From positions 84,872,175 through 84,936,174 of the forward strand of contig NC_054702.1 in assembly GCF_016097555.1 (NCBI RefSeq): 64,000 bases of DNA. The letters are read 5' to 3'. The position numbers and the translations under genes were made by a program. A model generated the notes under the pieces. That model ran no database searches. It had not been told where the DNA came from and saw nothing but the letters and a program-made list of their open reading frames with translations. Shown here one piece after another: positions 34,901 to 50,000 of this stretch; the stretch's first letter is position 1; each line of letters begins with the position of its first letter. This stretch comes from Gigantopelta aegis. Taxonomy: Eukaryota > Mollusca > Gastropoda > Neomphalida > Peltospiridae.

Positions 34901-37900
34901 ACCTGCAACAAAGAGAGAACAAGAATTCGAGAGTACTACTAAAGCAATACATGTCCCCTACTGGGCTCAACAAATTTTCATATTTCCTAAATTCAAGGGC
35001 CATAACCTTGTGAATAAAGGATAAATCGCAATGAACGTTAAACCTGATCTGTAACCATGCATGATACAGCTATACATTAAATGTTAATATCTGGAGGCAA
35101 TCCAAAAAAAAGTCTGGATTTTGTTTTTCTGTATCTCCTAAATGTAAGGGCCATAACTATCAAAAATGGGTAAATCATCATGAAAGTCACACTTGATCTG
35201 TGACAGTACATGATAAAGCTATCCACAAAATGTCAGCTCAATATCTCAACACTTTGTAAAAGAAAAAACCCATCTGGAAAACTATATGTAGGACAGATGG
35301 ACGGACAGACAGACAGACTGACAGACAGACAGACAGGACGGAGATGAAACCTATAGTCCCCTCTCGTTGGACTGGTAGAGGACTAATAATGGTTTGTAGA
35401 GGAGACTGTACAGATACCAGTAACAGGAGTACAGTATCGTACAAATAGACAAGATACTTAAACAATGGCATTGGATTCATACACTGAGCGAGTGGAGGTC
35501 CCAGCAATGGCTGCTGGTTAACTGTTATATAACCTGTGCATAATAAAATCTTGTCCTCACAATATCAACTGTAGTCTATATAAACAACATATTATTACAG
35601 AGATATTTAGGTATTTCAGGACTTATTACAAAACACCCACCACCACACCATATTTAGGAAAAAAAAGACTAAAAATAAATATTGATATACATCAATCTTT
35701 TTTTTCTTTCAAAGACCACAAATTTATGGAATTTGATTAAATGAATACATAACATATGAAAAATGTGTAAACTGGATCAAACATATTTTTAATACCTTGT
35801 CACTATCAGGATCAACAGAATTGATTTCTGCAACAGTCTGACCAATAATACTATTTTCTTTGATCTTCAGCTTTGATAGGCTAATGTTGTAAGGTGCCTC
35901 GTTCACATTTGTAACATCAATTGTGATTGGTTTAGTGATTTTAAGAAAACTGCCATCGGCTCCTTCATCTTGACAACTGATCTGAAAAGAAACAAAATTG
36001 AAAGTTTTTATTTAATAAATTACTAATAAAAATGTTATTACAATTAACCATATATCAACAGAAATGATATGTATTTTATATTTTAATTTTAACACAGAGA
36101 CAATCCTATTTTAAAGCAATTACAGAAATTTTTAAGTTAGTTTCAAATAACCTTGGCCTTGATATTTATTTGAAAGAGTCATCTGGTAAATGTTAAATGA
36201 AGTTTGTGTTAGGATCAAAGCAATCAAGATCTTTAACCTCATTTTAACCAACTGCTAATACATGAAGCAAATGACTGGATAACCAGACACTGGGGGAAAC
36301 TGGAAGGAAAACCGGCCTCGGTGGTGTCGTGGTTAAGCCACCAGACATAAGGCTGGTAGGTACTGGGTTCACAGCCCAGTACTGGCTTCCACCCATAGCA
36401 AGTTTTAATGACTCAGTGGGTAGGTGTAAGGCCATTACACCCTCTTCTCTCTCTCACTAACCACTAACAACTAACCACTAACCCACTGTCCTGGGCAAAC
36501 CACTCAGATAGCTGAGGTGTGTGCCCAGAATAGCATGCTTGAACCTAATTTGGATATAAGCACGAAAATAAGTTGGAATGAATGAAACGAAAACATCATT
36601 CTACTGCCTTCTATTATGTATTGTAAACTGATGGCGAGTGTGTTCTGTATTGTGATTGGTTAATTACATTCATTTTCTGGGATCAAATGAAAATGGCACC
36701 CGGAAAGCTAATGACATCATTAGAAAACGACGTCATTAGCAATTGGAACAGGCCAAGTTGACGGTTCAAGGGTCTACAATTAGATTGTAGCCAGGTATTT
36801 TTTCAAGAAATACACAATATAGTTACATGTGTAGTTCTGTAAAAAACCGATTCAGTTTACAATGGACCTAACGATATTGGGTTTTTTAGGTTTGAGGGTG
36901 TTATTGTCTATTTGATGCCTGCAAATGTTTCATTTTTAACCTCAGGCTAATGCCTTCGGGCAAAAATGACATTTGCAGGATCAAATAAACCATAACACCC
37001 GCAAATTAAAAAACTCCATATGGTTATCTCCTAACTGCATACAATCCAACATCCAACTCCGTGTAAGTTACAACAGCAAAAGAGGCAATCCGTATACATG
37101 TATTCTATTTACAACACCAATGTTCTCTTGCTAATGTCTATGTAACATGTTTCTTTTGTTAATCACTAGAGACACATCTGTTGCTAATTACTAGTAGTTA
37201 AACTCTTCCTACCTCTGCAACATATTTCCTGGCTCCTTCATAATCCAGCTCATCCCTAGACACAACCAACTTCAGCCCGTCTATTACCTGAAACAATCGA
37301 ACACACATGAAACAAGAAAACAACAGGGATTACTGATCAATCATTAAAATACCTGTTGCCAATCTTGACTAGCCTTGGTGGCATCGTGGTTAAGCAATCA
37401 AACATAAGGCTCGTAGGTACAGGGTTCAAAGCCTGGTACCGGCTCCGACCCAGAGTGAGTTTTAACAACTCAGAGTAAGGCCACTACACCCTCTTCTCTC
37501 TCACTAACCACTAACAATTAACAACTAACACACTGTCCTGGACAGACAGCCCAGATAGCTGATGTGTGTGCTCAGGACAGTGTGCTGGAACCATAATTGG
37601 ATATAAGCACGAAAATAAGGTGACATGAAAATGAATTACCGGGTAATGCTAATCTTGTCTTGGTAGGCAATACTATCCAAATATCACAATTTGAACATAG
37701 ATGATCATATAGTCTTATATCATATATGACAATCCACTCAAATAGAACTGATTAAATTATAAGATCATGTTTTTAATGTGTGAAATTAACTAATGGTATT
37801 TAATATATTTGTGTAACACCTGACTAAAATATATTTAAATTCTCTGTTCAAACTCACGTTGAAAGGCACCTGCTGCATGTTGAATGGTATTTTAATATAT

Positions 37901-40900
37901 TTGACCTACCTCAAGGTGTAATTAATACTAGTGTTATTCCAGACTAAACTACATTTAAATTCTTTGTTCAGACTCACCTTGAAAGGCACCTGTTGAATGT
38001 TGATCACCTTACAAGGGTGTGGCTGGTTTTTGTCCTAATAATTAATGATATTATAATATATTTTACCTACTTCAAGGTGTAATCAACACTAGTGTTATTC
38101 CACCGGACTAAAATATATTTAAATTCTTTGTTCAAACTCACCTTGAATGTTGAATGTTGATCACCTGAAAAGTGTGTGGCTGATTTTTGTCCTAATAATT
38201 AAGGATATTTTAATATATTTGACCTACTTCAAGGTGTAATACTAGTGTTATTCCACCGGACTAAACTATATTTAAATTCTTTGTTCAAACTCACTTTGAA
38301 AGGCACCTGTTGAATGTTGATCACCTCACAGGTGTGTGTCTGGTTCTTGTCCTCATCTTCCACACTCAGACTTCCTACCACCGAACCCTCAGCACTGTTT
38401 TCTACAATCTGGAACAACAGACCGGTACACCATTGGTATTGCTTCATTAACAGGCCCATAGCTAATGGATGGCTGGGAGAACAGACAGCTACAACCCCAA
38501 ATACTGTAAACCAGCAGAACATGTTTGTTTTGTTTAATGACACCACTAGAGCACATTGATGTATTAATCGTCGGCTACTGGATGTCAAACATTTAGTAAT
38601 TTTGACGTCTTAGAGAGGAAACCTGCTATATTTTTCCATTAGCTGCAAGGGATCTTTTATATGCACCATTCCACAGACAGGATAGCACAAACCAAGGCAT
38701 TTGATATACCAGTCATGGTGCACTGGCTTGAATGAGAATAGCCAAATAGAGGGCTTCTGACAGAGATCGATCTCAATTACAAACAGACTATGCATCAAGC
38801 AAGCACTTTACCAGAGGAAAAAATGCATGCCTATACATTTTGCCTCAAGTTACAAAACTTATACACACACATTATTTTTGTTGAAGATGTGCATTGCAGA
38901 TACCAATGATTGTTTGTGAAACTTACATGGCATGGGCTAAGGTGATATTCACTAAAAAAAATATTGTAATATTAATTTAGTTTACAGTAGAGTCTATTAT
39001 CATATTACATAAACTGCTAATTTAGTATATTACATGAAAGGCGACTCTATCTTCCATATTAGAAATAGTTGTTTTGTTGACAGTTTGCACTTGAGTATCT
39101 GTTGATGTAGTTCATTTGTGAGTGATGGATATGATTGACATTAATTTCAAGTCGGTCTGATCCCAATGAAGAAAAGATTCGTTTTATCTCAATATTAAAT
39201 AACTTTTATGTAATACACATGTGACAAACATGGATGTGAGTCTTGTTAGTCTCTATTATTTGAATAAGAAAGGCAATAATTAATCACAAGTTTTCGAGTT
39301 TTCATCAAAACAAACATATTGTACTGTACTTATGAATACTAATAACTAAAATATGTAGCCAAACCATAATGCAAAAACTACATAAACAAGCACTGCGAGA
39401 ATACTGCTAAAGACCAACATATTTTTGGTATCTCCTAAATTCAAGGGCCATAACTGTAAAAAATGGGTAAATTGCCATTAAAGTCAAACATGATCTGTAA
39501 CAGCACATAAGAAAGCTACAAATAAAATTTCAGCTCAATATCTTGAGCCAATGTGAAAAAAAGGCAGAAAAATTATATATGGGACAGATTGACGGACAGA
39601 CAAGGGCTATAATTCTTTGAAAAAATACGAAAATAGTCATTAAAGTCAACCTTGTCCTGTAACAGTACAAAATAAAGCTATATACAAAATTTCAGCACAC
39701 TATCTTGAGGCAATGTGAAAAAAGACCATATAAACTATATATGGGATAGATGGACAGATAGACAGAAGGGTGGAGATGAAACCTATAGTCCTCTCCAGTT
39801 GGACTGGTAGGAGATTAATAAAGCAATACATGAGGCATAAAAGAAAATACATGAGAACAGTGACAGTCGTATCATACCTTAGTGTTGTCGAGAGTGATGT
39901 TGGAAGGAGGATCATTCCTGTCCTTCACCAACACATGGACTGTACCAACGTAAGTAAGAGGTGGACTTCCAGAGTCCATGGTCCGGATCTTCAAGGTGAA
40001 TACATCTGATATCTCATAGTTCAAGAACTGGCTGGCTTCACCAATAATTAAACTTCGGTTTCTAATATGAAACAATTGTAACAGCTCCTTATCTGGATCT
40101 GTGACCTGAACACTGAAATCAGACAAAACATTTTTTATTACAATGTATTGATATTACATCACATGTATATGATTAAAATATATTTCAAAAATCATTATCT
40201 GCTATTGAAAAAACAATAATTCAAAGTAATAGCAAAAGCTTTATACAACAACTCACTATCGACTTGAAATACACTGGTTTCAGTGCCACAGTACCCTAAG
40301 CCATTGGTTTGTACCGGGTATGCATCCCAATACTGGCTGGTAGCAAAATATGTTTAACGACACCTCTAAAGAACATTGATTTATTAATCATTGGCTACTG
40401 GCTATGAAACACCTGATAATTCTGACAGGTAATCGTAGAGGACACCTGACACATTTTTCCATTAGCAGCAAGGGTTCTTTTATATACACTTTCCCAAAGA
40501 CAGTACAGCACATATCATGGCCTTTGATATACCAGACTGGTTGGAATAGAAAAAAACCCCAATACAGGCCCTTATGCAGAACTTTATTTTGGGGGGTGCG
40601 TAATCAAATTTTTTTTTAATCTAGAATGCAGGAGATGCATTTTCCTGCATTCTGGGAAGTAAATGTTTTTTACATCCACGGACGGACCTCGGCAGACTAT
40701 GGGGGGTGCGTATGTACCCCTCGCACCCCCCCCACCCACCCCCCACCCCCCACCCCACCCCGCGTACGGGCCTGCAATATGAGAATGGGTCCACCAAGCA
40801 GGTTCAGTACTACAATCAAAGCTTATCAGGCGAGTGCTCTGCCAACTGAGCTAAATCCTGTCCCAGGCTGATACCAGGAGACAGTTTTGATGGCTTGATG

Positions 40901-41024
40901 GGGATGTTGACAGCCAGTGCATCAAACTCTTTCATTAACCAGTAACAACTAGTTATTAACCCCTGTCTTGGACAGACAGCCTAGAGGTGTGTACCAAGGG
41001 CTACATGCTTAAACCTAAGTAGGG

Positions 41025-41055
<31 letters not shown>

Positions 41056-44000
41056 AAAATTCCAATACACTGAAATACATGCATATTATTTTGAACATTA
41101 ATAGCAATGAGAGTAGTACCCTTTAGCAACAGCCATAAGTGTATAGATATAGGTCTGGTCTTTCTCCGAATCCACAGTGTTGAGATCACCAATTACAGTG
41201 CCTGGTGGACTGTTTTCAGGGACACTTGAGGTGTATAAACCTATATGAGTTGGGGCCTCATTCACATCTATTACATTAATCTGAAAATATAATCATTAAA
41301 AATCAATTTATAATCAAGTCTTGTTTCTTCCGCACTCACAATATATCATGTACCTTTTTTCCTCCTAACTTCTGTGAATAGTGTATGGATTAGAATTTAC
41401 TACTGCCATCCCACTCTATTAAAAACTCACACTGTATGTCTTCATAACTTTGGAACTGTCAGGTTATTTAGTAAATAATCAAATACAAATTAAGTTAAAT
41501 TTGGCAAATATATCTCATAATAAATTCCCAAATTTGTTGAATTGCACAGAAAAATATAGGACATATATTTACATCTGCCTAAGTTAAGGTAAGTGAATTG
41601 AGCCTCATACATTTGTATTGAATGTTAAAAAGATACAGATAACTCAACATGACCTGTTAATTATCCTATACTCAGTATGAACATATGTTGTTGTCTCTTT
41701 TAATCCATCAAATTATCATAATGAATTTTGTTTTTAACTCTATAATAAAAAAAATAATACTAGTAAAGAGACATTCTTATTATGTGATTAGTTGCACGAC
41801 TTCTCTTATGCGATTTATCGTAGCGACTCTTAATCTTATGTGTATAAGATTAATGTTCTGATTTAGGTGTTCTCACTGTATGATTTGATTGCATGCGACA
41901 AGAGATTTGATTTCATGCAACAAACCAGTCCGACTAATTGCATAATAAGAATGCTTCTTAAGCATAGTTTAACTGCTTAGCTTCAATTAATCAATAAAAT
42001 CTTTATATAATCTTAAAGAAAAGACAAGCTTACTGTGAATTCATCTTGGGCGTCGACTGGTTGATTTTCACCATACTTTCCTGTGACTTTAATGGTGACC
42101 ATCCATTCTCCTTTCTCCTCAAAGTCTAATGGTTTTGTTACCTTTAGTGACATTCCATCAATTACAAACATGGTTGCTGCTTCTTTTGTCTTTTCCACAG
42201 AGTCTAACACTTTAAATTTAAATTCCTGAAATACAAGATTTTTGTCTTACTGGGCATCAGGGGTTTTTAATTTTAATTTTTAATGTTTATTGTCCCATAT
42301 CCCAAATTATAGCAAGTATGTTATGGCTGTTAGCTCTGAATAACTGAAACATTAATTATTAATATTCTTTGTTTTTGCTTTATTTTGAAACAAAACCATT
42401 GAATAATGACAAACATCAAAGTAGATCAAAGTAGTTATCTTAACCATAATGTTAGAAACAGATACATCTGCTCTCCTTTTAATTGTAACTCTTTAAATGT
42501 TTTTATTTTTTATAGTTTGTTTTTCTTCTTTTACCAAAAATAAAACATTCAGTATTTCATCAGTAAAATATTCTTCTGATTATAAATAATGCTCTTTTGC
42601 ATGACATTCAAATGTGTGACTTGTTTGTGTGACTTGTTTGTGTGACTTGTTTTTGTGACTTGTTTTTGTGACTTGTTTTTGTTAAACAAAGACCAGACCC
42701 TGTGCTTTTAAAAGTCTGGATTTACTCTTCAGAAACATTTGAAGACTAACATCATAGTAACATCAAACCAATCTGAGGCAGCAGTTTAACTTCATTACAT
42801 AGTATTTTTATGGGTGAAACTATTAAATCTTGGGTATAGACTTTTGAAGTTTTCACTGGCAGATCCAGAAAATCCATTTAGGGGGCCCCATTGACATGAG
42901 GCGAAATGCCAAGGGAACTTTGGAGGAGGTTTGGAGGGGGATCGTAAAAAACTGAAAATTAATATATAATAAAATATATAACTGTCGCAAATTTAGGGGG
43001 GCCTCCCCTAGATCCACCTCTGGTTTTAATAGCATGGAGATAGAACTTGTAATACAAACCCCTTTTATTTCCTGCTGGTTAAGAGCATTCACAACTGCCA
43101 GTTTTCCAACCAAAGCATCAGCCTGATTTTCCACAACCTGGTGGTTGCCAAGTAACTTGATGACCTTGGGTACATCTGCCTTCAGTTTGATGTGTATAGC
43201 AATACTTTGTGACATGCTCAGAGGTGGCTGGCCACTGTCAGTACACGTGACACTCACGGGCAACACAGTCTCATTGTTTGGTAGACTACCATCAACCTAC
43301 AGACAAGAAAGAAATAGTTATTGAAGTCTTTTCTTGCTGCTAATTATCTGAAAAAAAGATACCTACTCTATACCCAGAGTTGGTTTAAGGATCAGCACAA
43401 ATAACAGTGGGTCCTCCTTCCCAGGATATATATTTTGCAACCCCCTCAGAGAGAGGGGAAAAATTACTACGGGAAAATAAATGTTCACATCACCCTGCCA
43501 CTGGGTGGGTTTCTGTACTGATATTTAAAAAAGAACCATGAAAAACATCCTGTCTTGTGGAAATTGTGGTTTACATAGAGTCTGGTTTTGAAGAGTTAAG
43601 AAATACCCAAATTATTTGACACCACAGTTATTAAAAGTATTAAAATTAGCTGGTTTTCAATCCCCCTGTAGAACTAATTATCTGTACCTGTATAGCTAAA
43701 TTTGTCTGATTCACAACAAAGCGTTCTTCCTTGTCTGACACGGAGCACCTAAAGGTTTGTTGTTTGTCAACCTTGTTGTCTGGGTCTGTGACTTCCAGAA
43801 AACCCACCGTACTGCCAGGCTGTGCAGCCATAGATACCTACATTACAAAGATATTTAGACAGTGAAAATAAAAAATTGAATAAGCACAATATACAGACAT
43901 ATACTTATATGTACAGTATGTGATTTGGAATCGATTTTATAAATTAACTAAATTTAGATCTATACATAGGCTTTTAATGTACAAGACAGCTGGTACAAAG

Positions 44001-47000
44001 CATTGCTATGCAATAACACACATATACTAAGAACACACATAAAAGTTATTCACTTTCTTTCTACACAAACTACAATGTAGGCCTACAAGCAAATGTATTA
44101 ACAGAAATGTAAATTTGTCAAAAACCACTGTAATTTGGAATGCAAAAATATATATTTAAAGAGGTAATTTCTAAAAATTGATATATTAATTTATGTCATT
44201 TTTTTGTTGAAAAAAACATGATTTTGATTCAACATTATGTAACATAAAGTACAGTTTTAAGATGGGCATAGGTTGCATTTTAACTGAAACTCTATTGTTA
44301 AATTGCTGAGTTGTTCTAACATCAGTATATCTTAAATGCTACGTTCAAAATTTGGAAACTAGGGTCTCATTACATAGATGTCATCTGCCATTGAATTCCA
44401 TGTTAAATTGCCCAACTTCAAATAAAGATTGCCAATAGAACGGGTTCTCGTTAGCACTAACAACATACACTATTGCGAACATACATTATATAAGCATTTA
44501 TTTTCACTCCAAAATTGGGAACATTTCCATCTCAGGTTTTTGCTACATGACTGCATCTGGATGTAGTACCGGTCCGAACAGGTGGTTCATTAACCAATTC
44601 ACTCCGGCTGTCTCTTCCGCTATACACACATGTCCCAAAATGTCAATGCACAATATTACAAAATAACATGGGCAAAATACAGCCAGAAGGCTTACCATTA
44701 AACATACAAACTGTTTTAATTCTTCCCCAATTCCTAGAAGTAAATATGTGAACCACAACATATGTCACAATTAGGAACTATAGTGGACTGTGAGGAATGA
44801 AATCTCACCCGGAAGTGAACTGTGTAGTGAGACCTTGCATATATCACATTTTGGAAATAAACTCTTCATTTCCTGTTTATTTATTCTAGATTTTACAAAC
44901 ACAGTAAATGCTTCATTGTATCACCAACCATGGTAGTGGGTTCTCTAAATACTTTTTAATACTCTTATGTTTATTAGCATAATTTAACCAATAACTTGTA
45001 ATGAGATTTTAAAACATTCAAACCTCATTTGGTGACAGTGATATCTGTGTTGGTTTTTCGTTGATGTTCTTCACAGAGAAATAGAAAGTCTTTGTCGCGG
45101 AGAGTGAGGGTGAGCCATTGTCCGTTGTCTTGATAGTCACAGCATACTCCTTCTTCTGTTCATAGTCAAGAGACTTCAAGCACACCAGTTTCCCACCTGC
45201 CTGAACTTTGAATATCTCCCAAAACGTAATCAGCTGAAATATAGGTTACATCGTCCATAAAGTTTGAAAACAAATCAGAAAATGTTTAAAGTTTGATAAT
45301 CTATGAATCTGGAATTAGGTGTTCTTCTATGTTTTAACTTTTAATGTCTCTTTAAACAGCTGAAATATAGGTTACATCATCAATATAGTTTGAAAACATT
45401 CAGCAAAGTTACAAAGTTTGATAATGTATGATTGAAGAATTAATCATCTGTCTATGTTTAACTTTAAATATCTCTCGAACATAATCAGCTGAAAGATAGA
45501 TTACATTGTTCAAAAAGTTTGAAAACAATCATCAAAGTTAAAAAGTTTGATAATGTATGAATGTGAAATTAGTCATTATTTTATGTTTAACTTTGAATGT
45601 CTCCCAAAATGTAATCAGCTAAAATGTGTGTTACATATTATAGTAATCAGCAAATTAAAAAGTTTAATAAACTATGAATCAGTAATTATCAAAAAAAGAT
45701 AAACAATTATCAACATTTTAAATTTGGATAAACTATGGACCAAGAATTAGTCATTCTTGTATGCAATTATGTCTATTAATTTTTGAAAACAATTTCTCAA
45801 TATTTGTAACAATAATATATACTTTTGTAAAGAAATTTTTTATTACCAGCCTTCTATATGGCACATTTAATAAAACATTAGATTTAAGGCTCATATTCGG
45901 GTAATGGGTTCATATTCCAGTGATTTTGGTAATGTTTTCAATGTGGAGTTGTAAAGCCAAATAGACTAATTTCTCCTCTGTCCTGGACTGACAACCCAGA
46001 TAGCAAAAATATTTGAGCATACAAGGGAACATGTTTGAAATTTAATTGAATATAGGCATGAAAATAAATAAACATTCTAAATATGAAAAATGTTGTTACA
46101 ACTAGCAATTAAAACAAATATGACGAGACCAATTACACACCTGGTAAGTGTGTTTATCCTGACGATCTTCATCTTCTGTCTCCAATGTTCCAATCAGAAA
46201 TCCAACTTCATTTTCAGGAATTTCTGTTATGTCACCATCAATAGTTATATCCTAAAGAAAATATAAAATAATGTAACATTATCGTTTTTATGCCACAGAC
46301 GCAAATCCTAGACTTGAGATTTCAAGGAATATAGAACATTACCAATGAAATCTGTTTTTGAACTCTATAACAAGGTGGCAAAATAATAATAAACTAATAA
46401 TAAACTTTAAAAAAAAAAAAAAAAAAAAAAATATTATTTGGAGGCAGATGCAAGATGTTTTTAGGGAGGAGGGGCAATGTTTATAAAGGGGATCTCCAGA
46501 ATTCAGGAAGGGGATGCAACATTTAACAATTGCATCTATAGTATTTCATAGTACACCAACATGTATTATCATCCATACACTAATCTTCCACAAAAATATC
46601 AAACTGCCAAATTACATGATCCCCATTAACAACCAAGAAATGTATTGTATTTTAATGAGCTCTGTCCAGTGCTGGTTTTGATTTAGTAAACTAGTCTGGG
46701 AGTGGCAGTCGTCTTATGGCCGTGCAGGAGAGATGAAATATCTAGTAAAGGAGAGTGCAGTGCAGTGTGGGTGGGGGGTGGGGTGGGGTGGTGAAATCTC
46801 CAGTAAAGGAGAGTGCAGTGCAGGGGGGGGGGATGAAATCTCCAGTAAAGGAGAGTGCAGGGGGGGGGGGGGGGGATGAAATCTCCAGTAAAGGACAGTG
46901 CAGTGCAGGGGAGGGATGAAATCTCCAGTAAAGGAGAGTGCAGTGCTGGGGGGATGAAATCTCCAGTAAAAGGGAGTGCAGTGCAGGGGGGATGAAATCT

Positions 47001-50000
47001 CCAGTAAAAGGGAGTGCAGTGCAGGGGGGATGAAATCTCCAGTAAAGGAGAGTGCAGTGCAGGGGGGGATAAAATCTCCAGTAAAGGACAGTGCAGTGCA
47101 GGGGGGGGTGAACTCTCCAGTAAAGGACAGTGTAGTGCACGGGGGGGGGATGAAATCTCCAGTAAAGGAGAGTGCAGTGCAGAAGGGATGAAATCTCCAG
47201 TAAAGGAGAGTGCAGTGCAGGGGGATGAAATCTCCAGTAAAGGAGAGTGCAGTGCAGGGGGGATGAAATCTCCAGTAAAGGAGAGTGCAGTGCAGGGGGA
47301 TGAAATCTCCAGTAAAGGAGAGTGCAGTGCAGGGGGGATGAAATCTCCAGTAAAGGAGAGTGCAGTGCAGGGGGGATGAAATCTTCAGTAAAGGAGAGTG
47401 CAGTGCAGGGGGGATGAAATCTTCAGTAAAGGAGAGTGCAGTGCAGGGGGGATGAAATCTCCAGTAAAGGAGAGTGCAGTGCAGGGGGGATGAAATCTCC
47501 AGTAAAGGAGAGTGCAGTGCAGGGGGATGAAATCTCCAGTAAAGGAGAGTGCAGTGCAGGAGGGATGAAATCTCCAGTAAAAGGGAGTGCAGTGCAGGAG
47601 GGATGAAATCTCCAGTAAAGGAGAGTGCAGTGCAGGGGGGATGAAATCTCCAGTAAAGGAGAGTGCAGTGCAGGGGGGATGAAATCTCCAGTAAAGGAGA
47701 GTGCAGTGCAGGGGGGATGAAATCTCCAGTAAAGGAGAGTGCAGTGCAGGGGGATGAAATCTCCAGTAAAGGAGAGTGCAGTGCAGGAGGGATGAAATCT
47801 CCAGTAAAGGAGAGTGCAGTGCAGGAGGGATGAAATCTCCAGTAAAGGGGAGTGCAGTGCAGGAGGGATGAAATCTCCAGTAAAGGGGAGTGCAGTGCAG
47901 GAGGGATGAAATCTCCAGTAAAGGGGAGTGCAGTGCAGGAGGATGAAATCTCCAGTAAAGGAGAGTGCAGTGCAGGAGGGATAGGAGAGTGCAGTGCAGG
48001 AGGGATGAAATCTCCAGTAAAGGGGAGTGCAGTGCAGGAGGGATGAAATCTCCAGTAAAGGAGAGTGCAGTGCAGGGGGGATGAAATCTCCAGTAAAGGA
48101 GAGTGCAGTGCAGGGGGGATGAAATCTCCAGTAAAGGAGAGTGCAGTGCAGGGGGATGAAATCTCCAGTAAAGGAGAGTGCAGTGCAGGAGGGATGAAAT
48201 CTCCAGTAAAGGGGAGTGCAGTGCAGGAGGGATGAAATCTCCAGTAAAGGGGAGTGCAGTGCAGGAGGGATGAAATCTCCAGTAAAGGGGAGTGCAGTGC
48301 AGGAGGGATGAAATCTCCAGTAAAGGAGAGTGCAGTGAGGAGGGATAGGAGTGCAGTGGAAGGGATGAAATCTCCAGTAAAGGAGAGTGCAGTGCAGGGG
48401 GATGAAATCTCCAGTAAAGGAGAGTGCAGTGCAGGAGGGATGAAATCTCCAGTAAAAGGGAGTGCAGTGCAGGAGGGATGAAATCTCCAGTAAAGGAGAG
48501 TGCAGTGCAGGGGGGATGAAATCTCCAGTAAAGGAGAGTGCAGTGCAGGGGGGGATGAAATCTCCAGTAAAGGAGAGTGCAGTGCAGGGGGGATGAAATC
48601 TCCAGTAAAGGAGAGTGCAGTGCAGGGGGATGAAATCTCCAGTAAAGGAGAGTGCAGTGCAGGAGGGATGAAATCTCCAGCAAAGGAGAGTGCAGTGCAG
48701 GAGGGATGAAATCTCCAATAAAGGGGAGTGCAGTGCAGGAGGGATGACATCTCCAGTAAAGGGGAGTGCAGTGCAGGAGGGATGAAATCTCCAGTAAAGG
48801 GGAGTGCAGTGCAGGAGGATGAAATCTCCAGTAAAGGAGAGTGCAGTGCAGGAGGGATAGGAGAGTGCAGTGCAGGAGGGATGAAATCTCCAGTAAAGGG
48901 GAGTGCAGTGCAGGAGGGATGAAATCTCCAGTAAAGGAGAGTGCAGTGCAGGGGGGATGAAATCTCCAGTAAAGGAGAGTGCAGTGAGTGAAATCTCCAG
49001 TGCAGTGGGGGGATGAAATCTCCAGTAAAGGAGAGTGCAGTGCAGGAGGGATGAAATCTCCAGTAAAGGGGAGTGCAGTGCAGGAGGGATGAAATCTCCA
49101 GTAAAGGAGGAGTGCAGTGCAGGAGGGATGAAATCTCCAGTAAAGGGGAGTGCAGTGCAGGAGGGATGAAATCTCCAGTAAAGGAGAGTGCAGTGCAGGA
49201 GGGATAGGAGAGTGCAGTGCAGAAGGGATGAAATCTCCAGTAAAGGGGAGTGCAGTGCAGGAGGGATGAAATCTCCAGTAAAGGAGAGTGCAGTGCAGGA
49301 GGGATGTCCTCCTATAGACGAGGCATAAGATAGAGATTCATGGAATCAACCACTATTTTGCCAAATGCCCATTTGACTCTGCATTGTGTAGAGATACGAT
49401 ACTGACCATGTTTACAGTTTTGTCGTTCAGATTAATCTGCTAAATTTTTCAGGGCACTTTGAATTTTGCAGTGGGGTGTATAGGAGCATATCCTCCAACA
49501 CCCTTCCAAAGATCTGTGTCTGTTATTAATAACATTTTATATACAGTACAGTTGTCAAAAAAACAAACAATTGTTTGGGAGGATGTGCTCTATAAAATAT
49601 TAACCCTCCAAACCCTGTTTAATGTCTAAACATACCCTTTTGTACTACTCTCTCAAAAAGAAGAGTTACTCCAACAGTTGTATGATATACTGGCATGCAA
49701 AGAAGAAAACATACAAATGTTCATCATCTGTTAATGTTCCGACTTACAGTTGGAGGGTCATTTGTGTCAGTAACTGTGATTTCCCACCGATCAGTGATGG
49801 TAAGTCTTCCCTTGTCAGTAGCTTGGACTTCTGCCACCAGTGGTTTGCCAGCTTGTTCCTCAAAGTTGACAGGTGCAGCAAGCAATAGGTCAGATGTACA
49901 AACTGTTTGGGTGAGGCCATCTATTTCTTTCTAAAGAAATAATAACACTTATGACTAACAAGTGGGGACTGATACAAATATATTAAAACATGCACATTGC

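Noticed and set aside
40105-40105. Alternative acceptor for exon 25 at 40105
   Set aside because: It would be phase 0, but the best donor of exon 24 is phase 2, which pairs with the acceptor at 40112.
46714-48750. Minus-strand open frames of 431-678 codons
   Set aside because: They are translations of the roughly 38-bp satellite in three frames. The peptide only repeats the unit, lies inside a cadherin intron and has no start context or domain.
46976-48922. Plus-strand repeated open frames (KSPVKESAVQ type)
   Set aside because: Same satellite read on the other strand.
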